22,024 nt of DNA. Origin: a virus. Every line of letters starts with the position of its first letter. Within the stretch, counting starts at the first letter, position 1. The position numbers and the translations under genes were made by a program. The stretch is taken from positions 1-22,024 of the IMG/VR virus record IMGVR_UViG_3300001533_001204; one strand, 5' to 3'. The notes below the pieces were generated by a model. That model saw nothing but the letters and a program-made list of their open reading frames with translations, did no database searches and had not been told where the DNA came from. This document shows positions 1 through 6,169 of the stretch, one piece after another.

Positions 1-155
1 CTTACCATTTGTTCTGTAGTGGGAGGTATAACCTCCCCCTTAACCACATGAGGCACAGGGCTAGTGTCAATGATAGGGGGAAAGAGGTATTGGGATAAAG
101 TAAAGCCAGATATTAACCAGAATGACATAGCCGATAGTTGTAGGAAGGTTTTCAT
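1..155 (-). CDS. Small membrane-anchored or secreted protein (partial)
   Basis: The first 51 codons are inside the window and the C-terminus lies beyond base 1. The protein begins MKTFLQLSAMSFWLISGF, a lysine followed by a hydrophobic stretch (about residues 4-24) that would act as a signal anchor or signal peptide. A proline-rich segment follows. The ATG sits in the local start context CTAATATG, five bases after the stop of the preceding methyltransferase-like gene, so it is the next gene of the same leftward operon. A perfect GGGAGGT-ATA-ACCTCCC hairpin (21-37) lies inside the coding region. Function is unknown; a lysis accessory or a superinfection-exclusion protein would fit the shape, but nothing seen proves either. 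Confidence 0.6.
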   Translation of the reverse strand, partial: MKTFLQLSAMSFWLISGFTLSQYLFPPIIDTSPVPHVVKGEVIPPTTEQMV

Positions 156-160
156 ATTAG

Positions 161-670
161 TTATTTAATATTAATATCAGCCAGTATCAATGGCTCTTTA
201 AATATATTAACTCCAAAATAAGCGGCTTTAAATGTTGGAGTCTTACCAGACTCACCAGTCTTAGCGTTGTAAAATCTCATTCTTTTATTTGGTATCAATA
301 ACTGTATCTCCCTCTCCCTCTCCCTCATGTTTAGTGGTAAAAGTAAAGTAAAAGGTTTTTTTAAATTAAGTGCTCTCTCCCAATAAGATCTTTTATTTTT
401 GTATGGTGGATTACTGATTATTACATCCCATTCATTCGGTTCAAATATAAAGAAATCTCCTCCAGTTTCTATGTGCGACCATACCACTTTAAATCCGTTT
501 TTAATTAACACTTTTACAAATTGGCTATCTTCTTTGTCAAATGGACACCAAATAATTTTATCTTTTAAATGTTGAATATACGGTAGCAATACTTCTACTC
601 CATAATCAGGTGTCATTTGCTCATCTCCTCCGCCTTGATTGTAATAAACTTTAGCGTTATATTCTTGCAT
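161..670 (-). CDS. Adenine-specific DNA methyltransferase-like protein (NPPY type)
   Basis: A protein of 169 residues with the core DVIISNPPY (about residues 81-89), the catalytic (D/N)PPY motif IV of N6-adenine or N4-cytosine methyltransferases. The N-terminal TPDYGVEVLLPYI segment and the following KIIWCPFDKEDS resemble the short phage methyltransferase families in which a degenerate motif I (here CPFD rather than FxGxG) binds S-adenosylmethionine. No target-recognition domain and no partner nuclease are seen, so it would be an orphan enzyme, perhaps masking host restriction sites. It starts one base after the stop of the upstream mini-gene (TAA-T-ATG). The weak motif I means activity is inferred, not certain. 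Confidence 0.75.
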   Translation of the reverse strand: MQEYNAKVYYNQGGGDEQMTPDYGVEVLLPYIQHLKDKIIWCPFDKEDSQFVKVLIKNGFKVVWSHIETGGDFFIFEPNEWDVIISNPPYKNKRSYWERALNLKKPFTLLLPLNMREREREIQLLIPNKRMRFYNAKTGESGKTPTFKAAYFGVNIFKEPLILADINIK

Positions 671-671
671 A

Positions 672-827
672 TTACTTATTTTTTATATTTTTTCTTCTCA
701 CTCTAAATACTGTTTTAAATTGAATTTCGTGAACAAGACCACAATCACAACACTTTGCTAAATATCCTGGGGCTGGGGCAATCCACCTCGACTAACCACC
801 CCTTAAAGCTTTTTCTTTTTTAAACAT
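672..827 (-). pseudogene. CCDCG mini-protein gene interrupted by an in-frame UAG
   Basis: Reading from the ATG at 827 gives MFKKEKALRGG, then a TAG (792-794), then SRWIAPAPGYLAKCCDCG and on to KNIKNK, with a TAA at 672-674. The second half carries the WIxPxPGYxxKCCDCGLVH signature of a small Cys-rich protein common in tailed phages. No ATG, GTG or TTG lies after the TAG, so the conserved half cannot be made alone by normal initiation. The frame is otherwise intact at both ends and fits tightly between its neighbours. Either it is a recent nonsense mutation, or the amber codon is suppressed or recoded. It overlaps the previous small gene by 25 bases. Confidence 0.6.
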
Positions 828-967
828 ATAATTTTTATTTCAATTATTTTATAAAAAGGACTTTTTATAAATTTATCACGAAATAGCCTAGCCATTCTCT
901 CTGAAGAAAATAATTTCTGCTCATATATTTCTCCATTTAAATTTCTAATAATAAATCTATTTTTCAT
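803..967 (-). CDS. Small basic protein of 54 residues
   Basis: An ATG at 967 opens a frame ending in TAA at 803-805. The product starts MKNRFIIRNLNGEIYEQKLF and ends in a lysine-rich tail (CLKKKKL). It begins two bases after the stop of the exonuclease gene and overlaps the start of the next mini-gene, as expected for translational coupling. The beta-strand-like N-terminus followed by a basic amphipathic part suggests a small folded domain. No family is recognised. It is supported by position and spacing rather than by homology. Confidence 0.55.
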   Translation of the reverse strand: MKNRFIIRNLNGEIYEQKLFSSERMARLFRDKFIKSPFYKIIEIKIICLKKKKL

Positions 968-969
968 AC

Positions 970-1770
970 TTATTCCCCCTCCTCCTCGACTAAGTCTTCG
1001 AAGGATGGGTTTGGGTTAGTTAGTTTAATAGCATCCTTCCAGGTGACATTGGGTTTTTTAAAGTCTTTGTTGTTGGAGATTTCGTTAATAACGTAACGTA
1101 AGTCATTCTTACAACGGTTGATTTCTGATTGGTCTAGTTTAAACAATCTAACATTATAAATATCCTTTAACTTATCTACCACCAAATGATATGAGATGCA
1201 CTCACGACCAGGGTACATTTCCTCGGCCATCATCTGATAATAAGCTTGCTGATCAAAGTAACGAAAGTCCTTGCAGTGCCAATAGTATTTACGTGGGTCG
1301 GTGGTTCTCGCCGTCTTTAGATCCACAATAATAATCTCATCATCAGTTATTTTAATGTAGTCTGGTAATCCTGCTCGCCCCACAAAATGTTCACCAATAG
1401 GCTCATCAATCTTCAGAAGTGTTTGTTTGCTAAAGTTTTTATCAATATCTTTAAATACTTGGGTTTCAGCGACAGCATCTGCTACTTCAAAAATTTCATC
1501 ATACTGCGCTTGATTAACTTCAATATAATCTGTCGGCGGATTCTTTAGATTGCGGCGCTCAACCACTCTATACTCCGGCTTATTACCTTCTTGCGCTAAT
1601 AGGAAGTCAACTGCACTACCCATTATCATAGCTGTTGTAGTCGGTTGCTCTATTTCATGTAAAATATGTTTACGATAAAAGTAGTTAGGAGATTTTAAAT
1701 AGTCACCTATTTTTGAGTTGGTGAGATATTTATTTTCTTTTGTGAAGTAATTTTTTAGGGTTAGGGGCAT
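970..1770 (-). CDS. PD-(D/E)XK exonuclease (RecB/Cas4-like phage nuclease)
   Basis: From the ATG at 1770 the protein has 266 residues. It shows the RecB-family nuclease order: GSAVDFLL (about residues 51-58), then GLPDYIKI with the acidic D137, then IIIVDLKTA with D150 and K152 (the DxK catalytic pair), then QQAYYQM (about 174-180), the QxxxY motif. Such phage nucleases resect DNA ends for recombination or process replication intermediates; here one lies near a putative ssDNA-binding protein. The start at 1770 is preferred over one 12 codons upstream because it has the AATAATAATATG context and sits four bases after the preceding stop; the longer version would overlap that gene. Confidence 0.85.
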   Translation of the reverse strand: MPLTLKNYFTKENKYLTNSKIGDYLKSPNYFYRKHILHEIEQPTTTAMIMGSAVDFLLAQEGNKPEYRVVERRNLKNPPTDYIEVNQAQYDEIFEVADAVAETQVFKDIDKNFSKQTLLKIDEPIGEHFVGRAGLPDYIKITDDEIIIVDLKTARTTDPRKYYWHCKDFRYFDQQAYYQMMAEEMYPGRECISYHLVVDKLKDIYNVRLFKLDQSEINRCKNDLRYVINEISNNKDFKKPNVTWKDAIKLTNPNPSFEDLVEEEGE

Positions 1771-1774
1771 ATTA

Positions 1775-2071
1775 TTATTTCTTATGTTTATTTTTATATT
1801 CCTCACTGTTTACATAGCAGTCAGCGTAGTAGCTGTCTGGGTGAGGGTTAAGATTTATTTTTAAAGCCGCTCTTCGGGCGCGGTTTTGAGCAATGGTTTC
1901 TTTTTCTCTCTTGACAAACTCTGGGCTTATCTCAATATCTAACTTGCCCTGTAAGTCTTTGCGATAACCAAGAAATCTGCTCTTTCCCTTTTCTCTTAAC
2001 TCTTTAGGTATTTGATTCCCCTTTGGAATTTTACTGTCACGCTTTAGCTTTTTGTAGGTTGCTTTTTTCAT
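1775..2071 (-). CDS. Basic protein of 98 residues, unknown
   Basis: A lysine- and arginine-rich protein starting MKKATYKKLKRDSKIPKG, with a central region containing REKETIAQNRARRAALK and a C-terminus with PHPDSYYADCYVNSEEYKNKHKK. The charge suggests nucleic-acid binding. Its ATG overlaps the TGA stop of the cytosine methyltransferase (ATGA), a classic translational-coupling arrangement, and the exonuclease follows four bases after its stop. No family is recognised. Confidence 0.7.
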   Translation of the reverse strand: MKKATYKKLKRDSKIPKGNQIPKELREKGKSRFLGYRKDLQGKLDIEISPEFVKREKETIAQNRARRAALKINLNPHPDSYYADCYVNSEEYKNKHKK

Positions 2072-3108
2072 AAAATATTTTTTAATATGTGTTTAATAAC
2101 TTCGCAATTAAATCCGTTACCCAACACTTTATATTTTTGTGTATTTGAAATTCCGTCAACATTTAAATAATCATCTGGAAGACTTTGGAGCCTACAGCAT
2201 TCAATGGGGGTAATTTTTCTGTCGTATTTTCCTTCTATCCTGTAAAGACCGGTTTTAGCTCCACGACCACCACCATTAGCGGAAAGAGTGACACTCTTTC
2301 CCTCTACGCTATAAATCCTGTCGCCTTGACCACCCTTACCTATACTAGCAACTCTAATAGTGTCCCAATTATGCTTATCATTAATGCCACTACCCCTGCC
2401 ACCGGTTTTTAATGTGTTTGATTTTAACTTATCATTATTATTTTTATCAATAACAATATTATGGAACTTATAATCAAGTCCTTTTTCACGATAGAAAGTT
2501 GTTTTTATAATATACTTATCTAAATCAAATTCTTCGCCCCTATTTTCGTGAATTAAATCCTTTAAAAATATATTTCTATCCTCTGGCTGGTCTATCTGGA
2601 CCTGTTCATATTGACCATTAACCAATCTGCCAACCCAGAACAATCTTTTTCTCGACTGCCCGCTCACAAGAGATGCATTAATCATTACTGGGGGGATGTT
2701 GAATAATTCCATTGTTATTGCTGCCTTTGATTCTAGAGACATACTATTAACGTTCTCCATTAAAAAGTATTTAGGTTTCAAATCTTTAATAATCCTTACT
2801 GCTTCAAAAAACAAATTAGATTCACTCCCCGCCAAACCCTCTCTATTTTTTTTAGCAATGCTTAAATTTGTGCAAGGACTTCCAAAGACTATTAAATCAA
2901 CACCTTCTAATAATTCTTTGGGGTATGGATTTTCTTTGCCTAATTTTGTTACATCCCCTAGTTGAATAGTCCTCGGAAAATTCTTCTGAGTTAAAGAAAT
3001 AGCATACTTATCAATCTCACTAGCATAGTAAGTTTCTACTGGTATATTTAACTCCTTAAGAGCTTGTTGTGCGATGGATATTCCATCAAAAAGTGACAAG
3101 ACTTTCAT
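2068..3108 (-). CDS. DNA (cytosine-5) methyltransferase
   Basis: A complete C5-methyltransferase of 346 residues. Motif I is LFDGIS (residues 6-11), which binds S-adenosylmethionine. Motif IV is FGSPCTNLS with catalytic Cys79. Motif VI is MENV (about 117-120). Motif VIII is QSRKRLFW (151-158). Motifs IX and X are TPIECCRLQSLP and KVLGNGFNCEVIKHIL near the C-terminus. The segment of about 140 residues between motifs VIII and IX is the target-recognition region. There is no companion endonuclease, so it is probably an orphan phage enzyme protecting phage DNA from restriction. It ends in TGA, which shows that UGA is a stop codon here. Confidence 0.95.
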   Translation of the reverse strand: MKVLSLFDGISIAQQALKELNIPVETYYASEIDKYAISLTQKNFPRTIQLGDVTKLGKENPYPKELLEGVDLIVFGSPCTNLSIAKKNREGLAGSESNLFFEAVRIIKDLKPKYFLMENVNSMSLESKAAITMELFNIPPVMINASLVSGQSRKRLFWVGRLVNGQYEQVQIDQPEDRNIFLKDLIHENRGEEFDLDKYIIKTTFYREKGLDYKFHNIVIDKNNNDKLKSNTLKTGGRGSGINDKHNWDTIRVASIGKGGQGDRIYSVEGKSVTLSANGGGRGAKTGLYRIEGKYDRKITPIECCRLQSLPDDYLNVDGISNTQKYKVLGNGFNCEVIKHILKNIL

Positions 3109-3129
3109 AGTTTATGTTAATTATCCTCT

Positions 3130-3155
3130 AATCCCTTCCCCTGATTTATCAGGAG
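3130..3155. other. Small hairpin in the leader of the methyltransferase gene
   Basis: The plus strand has CCTGA-TTTA-TCAGG with flanking pairs, an imperfect stem of about 8 bp. It lies between the putative ssDNA-binding gene and the methyltransferase ATG at 3108 and would be in the mRNA between them. There is no U tract after it on the minus strand, so it is not a clear terminator; it may stabilise or separate the two messages. Confidence 0.35.
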
Positions 3156-3177
3156 AAGAACATTTACTAATAATGGT

Positions 3178-4008
3178 TTATTTAAAAGGTATTGCGTCCA
3201 CCTTTATCTCTTCCTCGACAACACCTTCTTCAACAACCTCCCCTCCCATAGCTTCCATGACTTTATGAGTGGATGAGTTAAACATTTCGTTGATTTGTGT
3301 TTGAGCTTCTAAAACTTTATTAATATCAAATGGAACGTCAGGATCAGTAGCTACCTCAAACTTAGCGCGGTTGTGGGGCTGAGGTTTTTCAACAAATTCA
3401 ACTCCAAATACTGTTGGATGAGCGCTGATACTGTCGTTAGCCTTAAAGACTTTAAGGTAGTCGAATAAAGATGAACGACTAGCACCAGTTACTTTAACGC
3501 GCACTACCTCATTGTTGTAAAGTACAAACATCCAGCCGGTTAGTTTAAACATTTCAGGGTACATTCCTTTTAGTTCCTTATAAGTCATTGATTCTGTTCG
3601 GCCATCTTCAGTATAGCGGATGTTTACCAAGCCATTTCCAAAGAAAACTGAGGGGTTAAAGAGCTGGGAGGTAAAATATGGAGCCCCGTTTGGCACCATA
3701 CGGCCACTAGCAGCGTCCCACTTGCCTTGGTTGTTTACTTGCCACATAATCTTTAATACTACCCCACCAAATGGTTTAAGCTCAGTTGTAACGTACTCAC
3801 CGTTTTCGTCTTTATCTAATCTCTTCCATCTCGGTTCACATAGAACCTCTGTCTCCCTACCGCTAGATAGCTTTTCAGCTACTTTTCTGTTGTCTACTTG
3901 TATAATTGGTATAAATGGACGTTGGGGAGTGTTTTCTCCTGACCCCTCACGTAGTTTAGCTAACACGTCTTTATCGACGGTTGCTAATTCTTTTGATTCT
4001 TCTGACAT
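3178..4008 (-). CDS. Putative ssDNA-binding or recombination protein
   Basis: A protein of 276 residues, not matched to a named family with certainty. The middle has alternating beta-type stretches (GGVVLKIMWQV, LTGWMFVLYNNEVVRVKVTG, SSLFDYLK) compatible with an OB-like fold. The C-terminus is strongly acidic (GGEVVEEGVVEEEIKVDAIPFK). Its last residues, VDAIPF, resemble the acidic D-(I/L)-P-F tip by which bacterial SSB proteins recruit partner enzymes, here with one extra lysine. The neighbouring nuclease and replication genes support a role in coating single-stranded phage DNA. A hypothetical structural role is not excluded. Confidence 0.5.
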   Translation of the reverse strand: MSEESKELATVDKDVLAKLREGSGENTPQRPFIPIIQVDNRKVAEKLSSGRETEVLCEPRWKRLDKDENGEYVTTELKPFGGVVLKIMWQVNNQGKWDAASGRMVPNGAPYFTSQLFNPSVFFGNGLVNIRYTEDGRTESMTYKELKGMYPEMFKLTGWMFVLYNNEVVRVKVTGASRSSLFDYLKVFKANDSISAHPTVFGVEFVEKPQPHNRAKFEVATDPDVPFDINKVLEAQTQINEMFNSSTHKVMEAMGGEVVEEGVVEEEIKVDAIPFK

Positions 4009-4026
4009 AAAATTATTGTTAATTAA

Positions 4027-4143
4027 TTAATTAGTTTGATTTAATAACTCCTCAATACTAATCTCCGCTCTTAAGTCTCTGATAAATTCAAACACGATGG
4101 CGTGGTCAGCACTGAAGATGAAGTCGTTGTTTGGGTTGGACAT
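4027..4143 (-). CDS. Mini-protein of 38 residues
   Basis: The ATG at 4143 lies four bases after the stop of the upstream gene, and the frame ends in TAA at 4027-4029, 18 bases before the putative ssDNA-binding gene. The product starts MSNPNNDFIFSADHAIVFEF and ends RAEISIEELLNQTN, an amphipathic helical pattern. Spacing to both neighbours, and the lack of any other explanation for this gap, support it as a real gene. Function unknown. Confidence 0.5.
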   Translation of the reverse strand: MSNPNNDFIFSADHAIVFEFIRDLRAEISIEELLNQTN

Positions 4144-4147
4144 AGAT

Positions 4148-4354
4148 TTAAGAATAAAGATAGTTCACTATTTCTTTTAAAATTTTTTCTTTTTGACTTT
4201 CAGACATTTTTTTAACATTATAATAACCGTTAAATTTAACTATGTCACTATTATCAACATCCACCATCAGATAATGTTTTTCCGTTGTTAAATAAATTCC
4301 ATTCTTATTTGTGAAAGTAAATCCATTGCGTTTATTTCTTTTAATTGTAATCAT
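4148..4354 (-). CDS. Unknown protein of 68 residues
   Basis: Starts MITIKRNKRNGFTFTNKNG, with a beta-rich N-terminal half (YLTTEKHYLMVDVD) and a helical, charged C-terminus (SESQKEKILKEIVNYLYS). The ATG follows the YopX stop by one base (TAA-T-ATG), so translation is probably coupled. No family recognised. Confidence 0.6.
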   Translation of the reverse strand: MITIKRNKRNGFTFTNKNGIYLTTEKHYLMVDVDNSDIVKFNGYYNVKKMSESQKEKILKEIVNYLYS

Positions 4355-4355
4355 A

Positions 4356-4751
4356 TTATTTCAATAAATCTTTATTCTCATAAATGTTTCCAATTATTTC
4401 AAGACCTTGATTTGTTTTGTTTGATATTTTAATTGCATCTCTTAAAGAAATTGGTTCATCATTAACCTTAATAACAGTAAATACACCTTCGTGAAAAGTA
4501 ACATAAGTGATAATCTCTAAGGGTATAGGGGAAGTATCAAAAATATACATTTTTACAACATCCCCCTTATAAATATCTTTACCGTTTTTGTCTTTAAGTC
4601 CTGTGAATTGTGAGAGTATAAATTCGTGCTTTTCCAATCCGTTGTATGACTCCAGTGTTTCGAATATACTAAGGTTAAATGACTTGAAATAAGACCAAGG
4701 TATAAATGATTTAATTGTTTTATCCCACGCTCTAAATTTTATTTCTCTCAT
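4356..4751 (-). CDS. YopX family protein
   Basis: A protein of 131 residues with the hallmark pattern of the YopX family: MREIKFRAWDKTIKSF at the N-terminus, QFTGLKDKNGKDIYKGDVV in the middle (about residues 48-66), and LEIIGNIYENKDLL at the C-terminus. The family is frequent in phages and prophages, named from Bacillus phage SPbeta, and folds as a small beta-barrel-containing protein of unknown biochemical role. It lies in the early operon, downstream of regulatory genes. The ATG has the AATAATATG context. Confidence 0.92.
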   Translation of the reverse strand: MREIKFRAWDKTIKSFIPWSYFKSFNLSIFETLESYNGLEKHEFILSQFTGLKDKNGKDIYKGDVVKMYIFDTSPIPLEIITYVTFHEGVFTVIKVNDEPISLRDAIKISNKTNQGLEIIGNIYENKDLLK

Positions 4752-4755
4752 ATTA

Positions 4756-5019
4756 TTAGTAATCTAATTTAAATATCCAAGCTCTACGTTTAATGCCTAG
4801 GGGGATTTTCTTAATATTTTCTTCTAATTGGAGGTGAACAATAACCTTAAAACCAACTGATACATCTGATTTGATTTCATGTGATTTTTTAACTAATTCT
4901 TTAATTCCGTAAATTGTATATAATCCATTTTCTCCAAGATAAAGATTCCCAATCCAATCAGTTAAAATTGATTTACCACGACCTACTAAAATTAAAATGT
5001 TTTTTGGTTGCTCTTTCAT
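4756..5019 (-). CDS. Unknown protein of 87 residues
   Basis: The chosen ATG at 5019 lies four bases after the stop of the preceding small gene; an upstream in-frame ATG at 5052 would overlap that gene and is less likely. The product starts MKEQPKNILILVGRGKSILT and continues with WIGNLYLGENGLYTIYGIKELVKKSHEIKSD in short pieces of strand and helix. GRGKS resembles a nucleotide-binding loop but lacks the rest of a P-loop domain. Function unknown. Confidence 0.6.
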   Translation of the reverse strand: MKEQPKNILILVGRGKSILTDWIGNLYLGENGLYTIYGIKELVKKSHEIKSDVSVGFKVIVHLQLEENIKKIPLGIKRRAWIFKLDY

Positions 5020-5023
5020 AAAT

Positions 5024-5200
5024 TTATTTATTATTATCTTTAAATTTTTCAAAGCTATCGATGAATTTCATAAGTAGATCAGACATGGTGGTGTCCATTT
5101 CATCCGCTAATTTTTGATATTTGATAAAATAGTCAACAGGCAAATTAGCATTAAATCTTTTAATTGGCGTACCGTCTTTTTTATAGTAATGATATTTCAT
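5024..5200 (-). CDS. Putative ribbon-helix-helix DNA-binding protein
   Basis: A frame of 58 residues from ATG 5200 to TAA 5024-5026. The pattern is a strand (TPIKRFNANLP), then helix VDYFIKYQKLADEMDT, a turn, and helix TMSDLLMKFIDSFEKF. This is the strand-helix-helix layout of Arc/CopG-type repressors, including the LAxxxxxTxSDLL turn. Such proteins bind operators as dimers, often autoregulating. It lies just downstream of the HTH regulator and behind a 14-bp perfect hairpin (5215-5264), which is a plausible target site. The ATG has the CTAATATG context. Confidence 0.6.
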   Translation of the reverse strand: MKYHYYKKDGTPIKRFNANLPVDYFIKYQKLADEMDTTMSDLLMKFIDSFEKFKDNNK

Positions 5201-5214
5201 ATTAGTAAAATTAT

Positions 5215-5264
5215 CATCTACGGAGAGTGCTGGATTCCTGCATAAGCTCTACTCTCCGTAGATG
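5215..5264. promoter_or_regulatory. Perfect 14-bp inverted repeat before the RHH gene
   Basis: CATCTACGGAGAGT (5215-5228) is exactly repeated in inverse as ACTCTCCGTAGATG (5251-5264) with a 22-base spacer. On the leftward mRNA it forms a long hairpin ending about 14 bases before the ATG at 5200. The loop and right arm also contain a nine-codon upstream frame (MQESSTLRR, stop TGA). It has more GC than its surroundings and no U run after it, so an operator, a translational control hairpin or a leader-peptide device fits better than a terminator. Confidence 0.6.
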
Positions 5265-5343
5265 TATTATCAAGCCTCTGAATTAGCGGTTCTTGTCCCT
5301 GTAGCGAATAATCATGACAATAATGCTAATTGGAAGCGAATGA

Positions 5344-5550
5344 TTAAAGTTCAATATAATCCCAAACTCCAAGCCCTTCACCATACTTTTTCTTAGTAGA
5401 GTGATATATTTTTTTAGCAGTGTTTACGTTGATGTTGTACTTATTGTTATGTAGAAAACGATAACAATGTTTCATTGATATTCCAGTCATTTCAGCAAAC
5501 TCTGTGATGGTTATTCCTTTTTTGTTTAAATAGTCGTTTAGTGTTTTCAT
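5344..5550 (-). CDS. Small helix-turn-helix regulator (Cro/CI-like)
   Basis: A protein of 68 residues. The segment ITITEFAEMTGISMKHCYRF (about residues 13-32) is a clear helix-turn-helix: helix TEFAEMT, turn G-I-S, recognition helix MKHCYRFLH. A second helical part (NVNTAKKIYHSTKK) follows, and there is no C-terminal oligomerisation or peptidase domain, so it is Cro-sized. The ATG lies only seven bases after a perfect TATAAT box, so its mRNA should start at or next to the A of the ATG. It probably acts as a switch regulator and may bind the palindrome that covers its own -35 region. Confidence 0.85.
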   Translation of the reverse strand: MKTLNDYLNKKGITITEFAEMTGISMKHCYRFLHNNKYNINVNTAKKIYHSTKKKYGEGLGVWDYIEL

Positions 5551-5557
5551 ATTATTT

Positions 5558-5586
5558 ATTATATATCATTTAGAATACTTTGTCAA
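5558..5586 (-). promoter_or_regulatory. Consensus promoter giving a leaderless HTH mRNA
   Basis: On the minus strand: -35 TTGACA (5581-5586), 17-base spacer, -10 TATAAT (5558-5563), then seven bases AAATAAT and the ATG (5550). Both boxes and the spacing are perfect sigma70 consensus. The distance places the transcription start at about 5550-5551, so the message has essentially no 5' untranslated region. Confidence 0.85.
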
Positions 5587-5595
5587 GTATGCGAA
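5573..5595. promoter_or_regulatory. Operator-like palindrome and TTCGCATA half-site over the -35 box
   Basis: ATACTT-TGTC-AAGTAT (5575-5590) is a perfect 6-bp dyad centred on the -35 hexamer of the HTH promoter, extendable to 8 bp with one mismatch. Directly upstream of the -35 box (5588-5595) the minus strand reads TTCGCATA, one base from TTGACA. The same arrangement recurs at 7845-7859. A bound protein here would block RNA polymerase. Confidence 0.55.
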
Positions 5596-5613
5596 TAGCC
5601 AATGAATATGGGG

Positions 5614-6168
5614 CTAAAAGTTATCAACAATCTCACATGCTTGTTGAAAATTACATTTGTTAATTGCCATAACTAAATCTATCACATCACCGTTATTACC
5701 AGTCCCAAAATCATGCCATCGGTTTTTATCTTTATACCAGTAAAGTGAGTTACTGGGTGATTTTTCCTCCCTAAAGGGATTATCAATAATAAATCTATTC
5801 GCTGCTACCTTGGTAATAGTGTCAATTGGAACTTTTTTAAGAGCATCAATATCATACGTCTTAGTTTTTATTCTTCCCTCTAAGTAAGCGAGGTTGAGTT
5901 TTAGCTTATCAAGTTTTTTATTGAGATCGTTTAATTTCTGATAGTCGCAACCACCGTTTAAGTTGTCTCTCTTAGTTAAAAATATTTGGTCGCGCGTTTC
6001 TTTTATCTGATTTTTAACGTAAACTCTTTGTCTTTGTTTAACCCACTCATCACTTAACCCATATAACTCAGGACTGCTATGGTTAACAGTAGCTGGTTGA
6101 TAAATCCGTCTTAAATAACTTTGATGTATTTTTTCTTCCCAGTATATTTGAAATTCTTGATCAGTCAT
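5614..6168 (-). CDS. CHC2-primase-like domain protein without zinc ligands
   Basis: A protein of 184 residues. Residues about 40-105 are charged and predicted helical or coiled coil. The C-terminal 75 residues follow the CHC2 primase zinc-binding fold (IDTITK..., NPFREEKSPSNSLYWY, WHDFGTGNNGDVIDLVMAIN, FQQACEIV). However, the expected CPFH is NPFR and the later Cys pair is FGTGN, so the zinc ligands are lost. The gene ends in TAG and lies one base from the primase-helicase stop, so it probably helps priming or template binding. The TAG is a real stop, since the HTH promoter begins just beyond it. Confidence 0.7.
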   Translation of the reverse strand: MTDQEFQIYWEEKIHQSYLRRIYQPATVNHSSPELYGLSDEWVKQRQRVYVKNQIKETRDQIFLTKRDNLNGGCDYQKLNDLNKKLDKLKLNLAYLEGRIKTKTYDIDALKKVPIDTITKVAANRFIIDNPFREEKSPSNSLYWYKDKNRWHDFGTGNNGDVIDLVMAINKCNFQQACEIVDNF

Positions 6169-6169
6169 A

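Noticed and set aside
21-37. Perfect 7-bp hairpin GGGAGGT-ATA-ACCTCCC
   Set aside because: It is in the middle of a coding frame with no T run; probably incidental, noted in the gene entry only.
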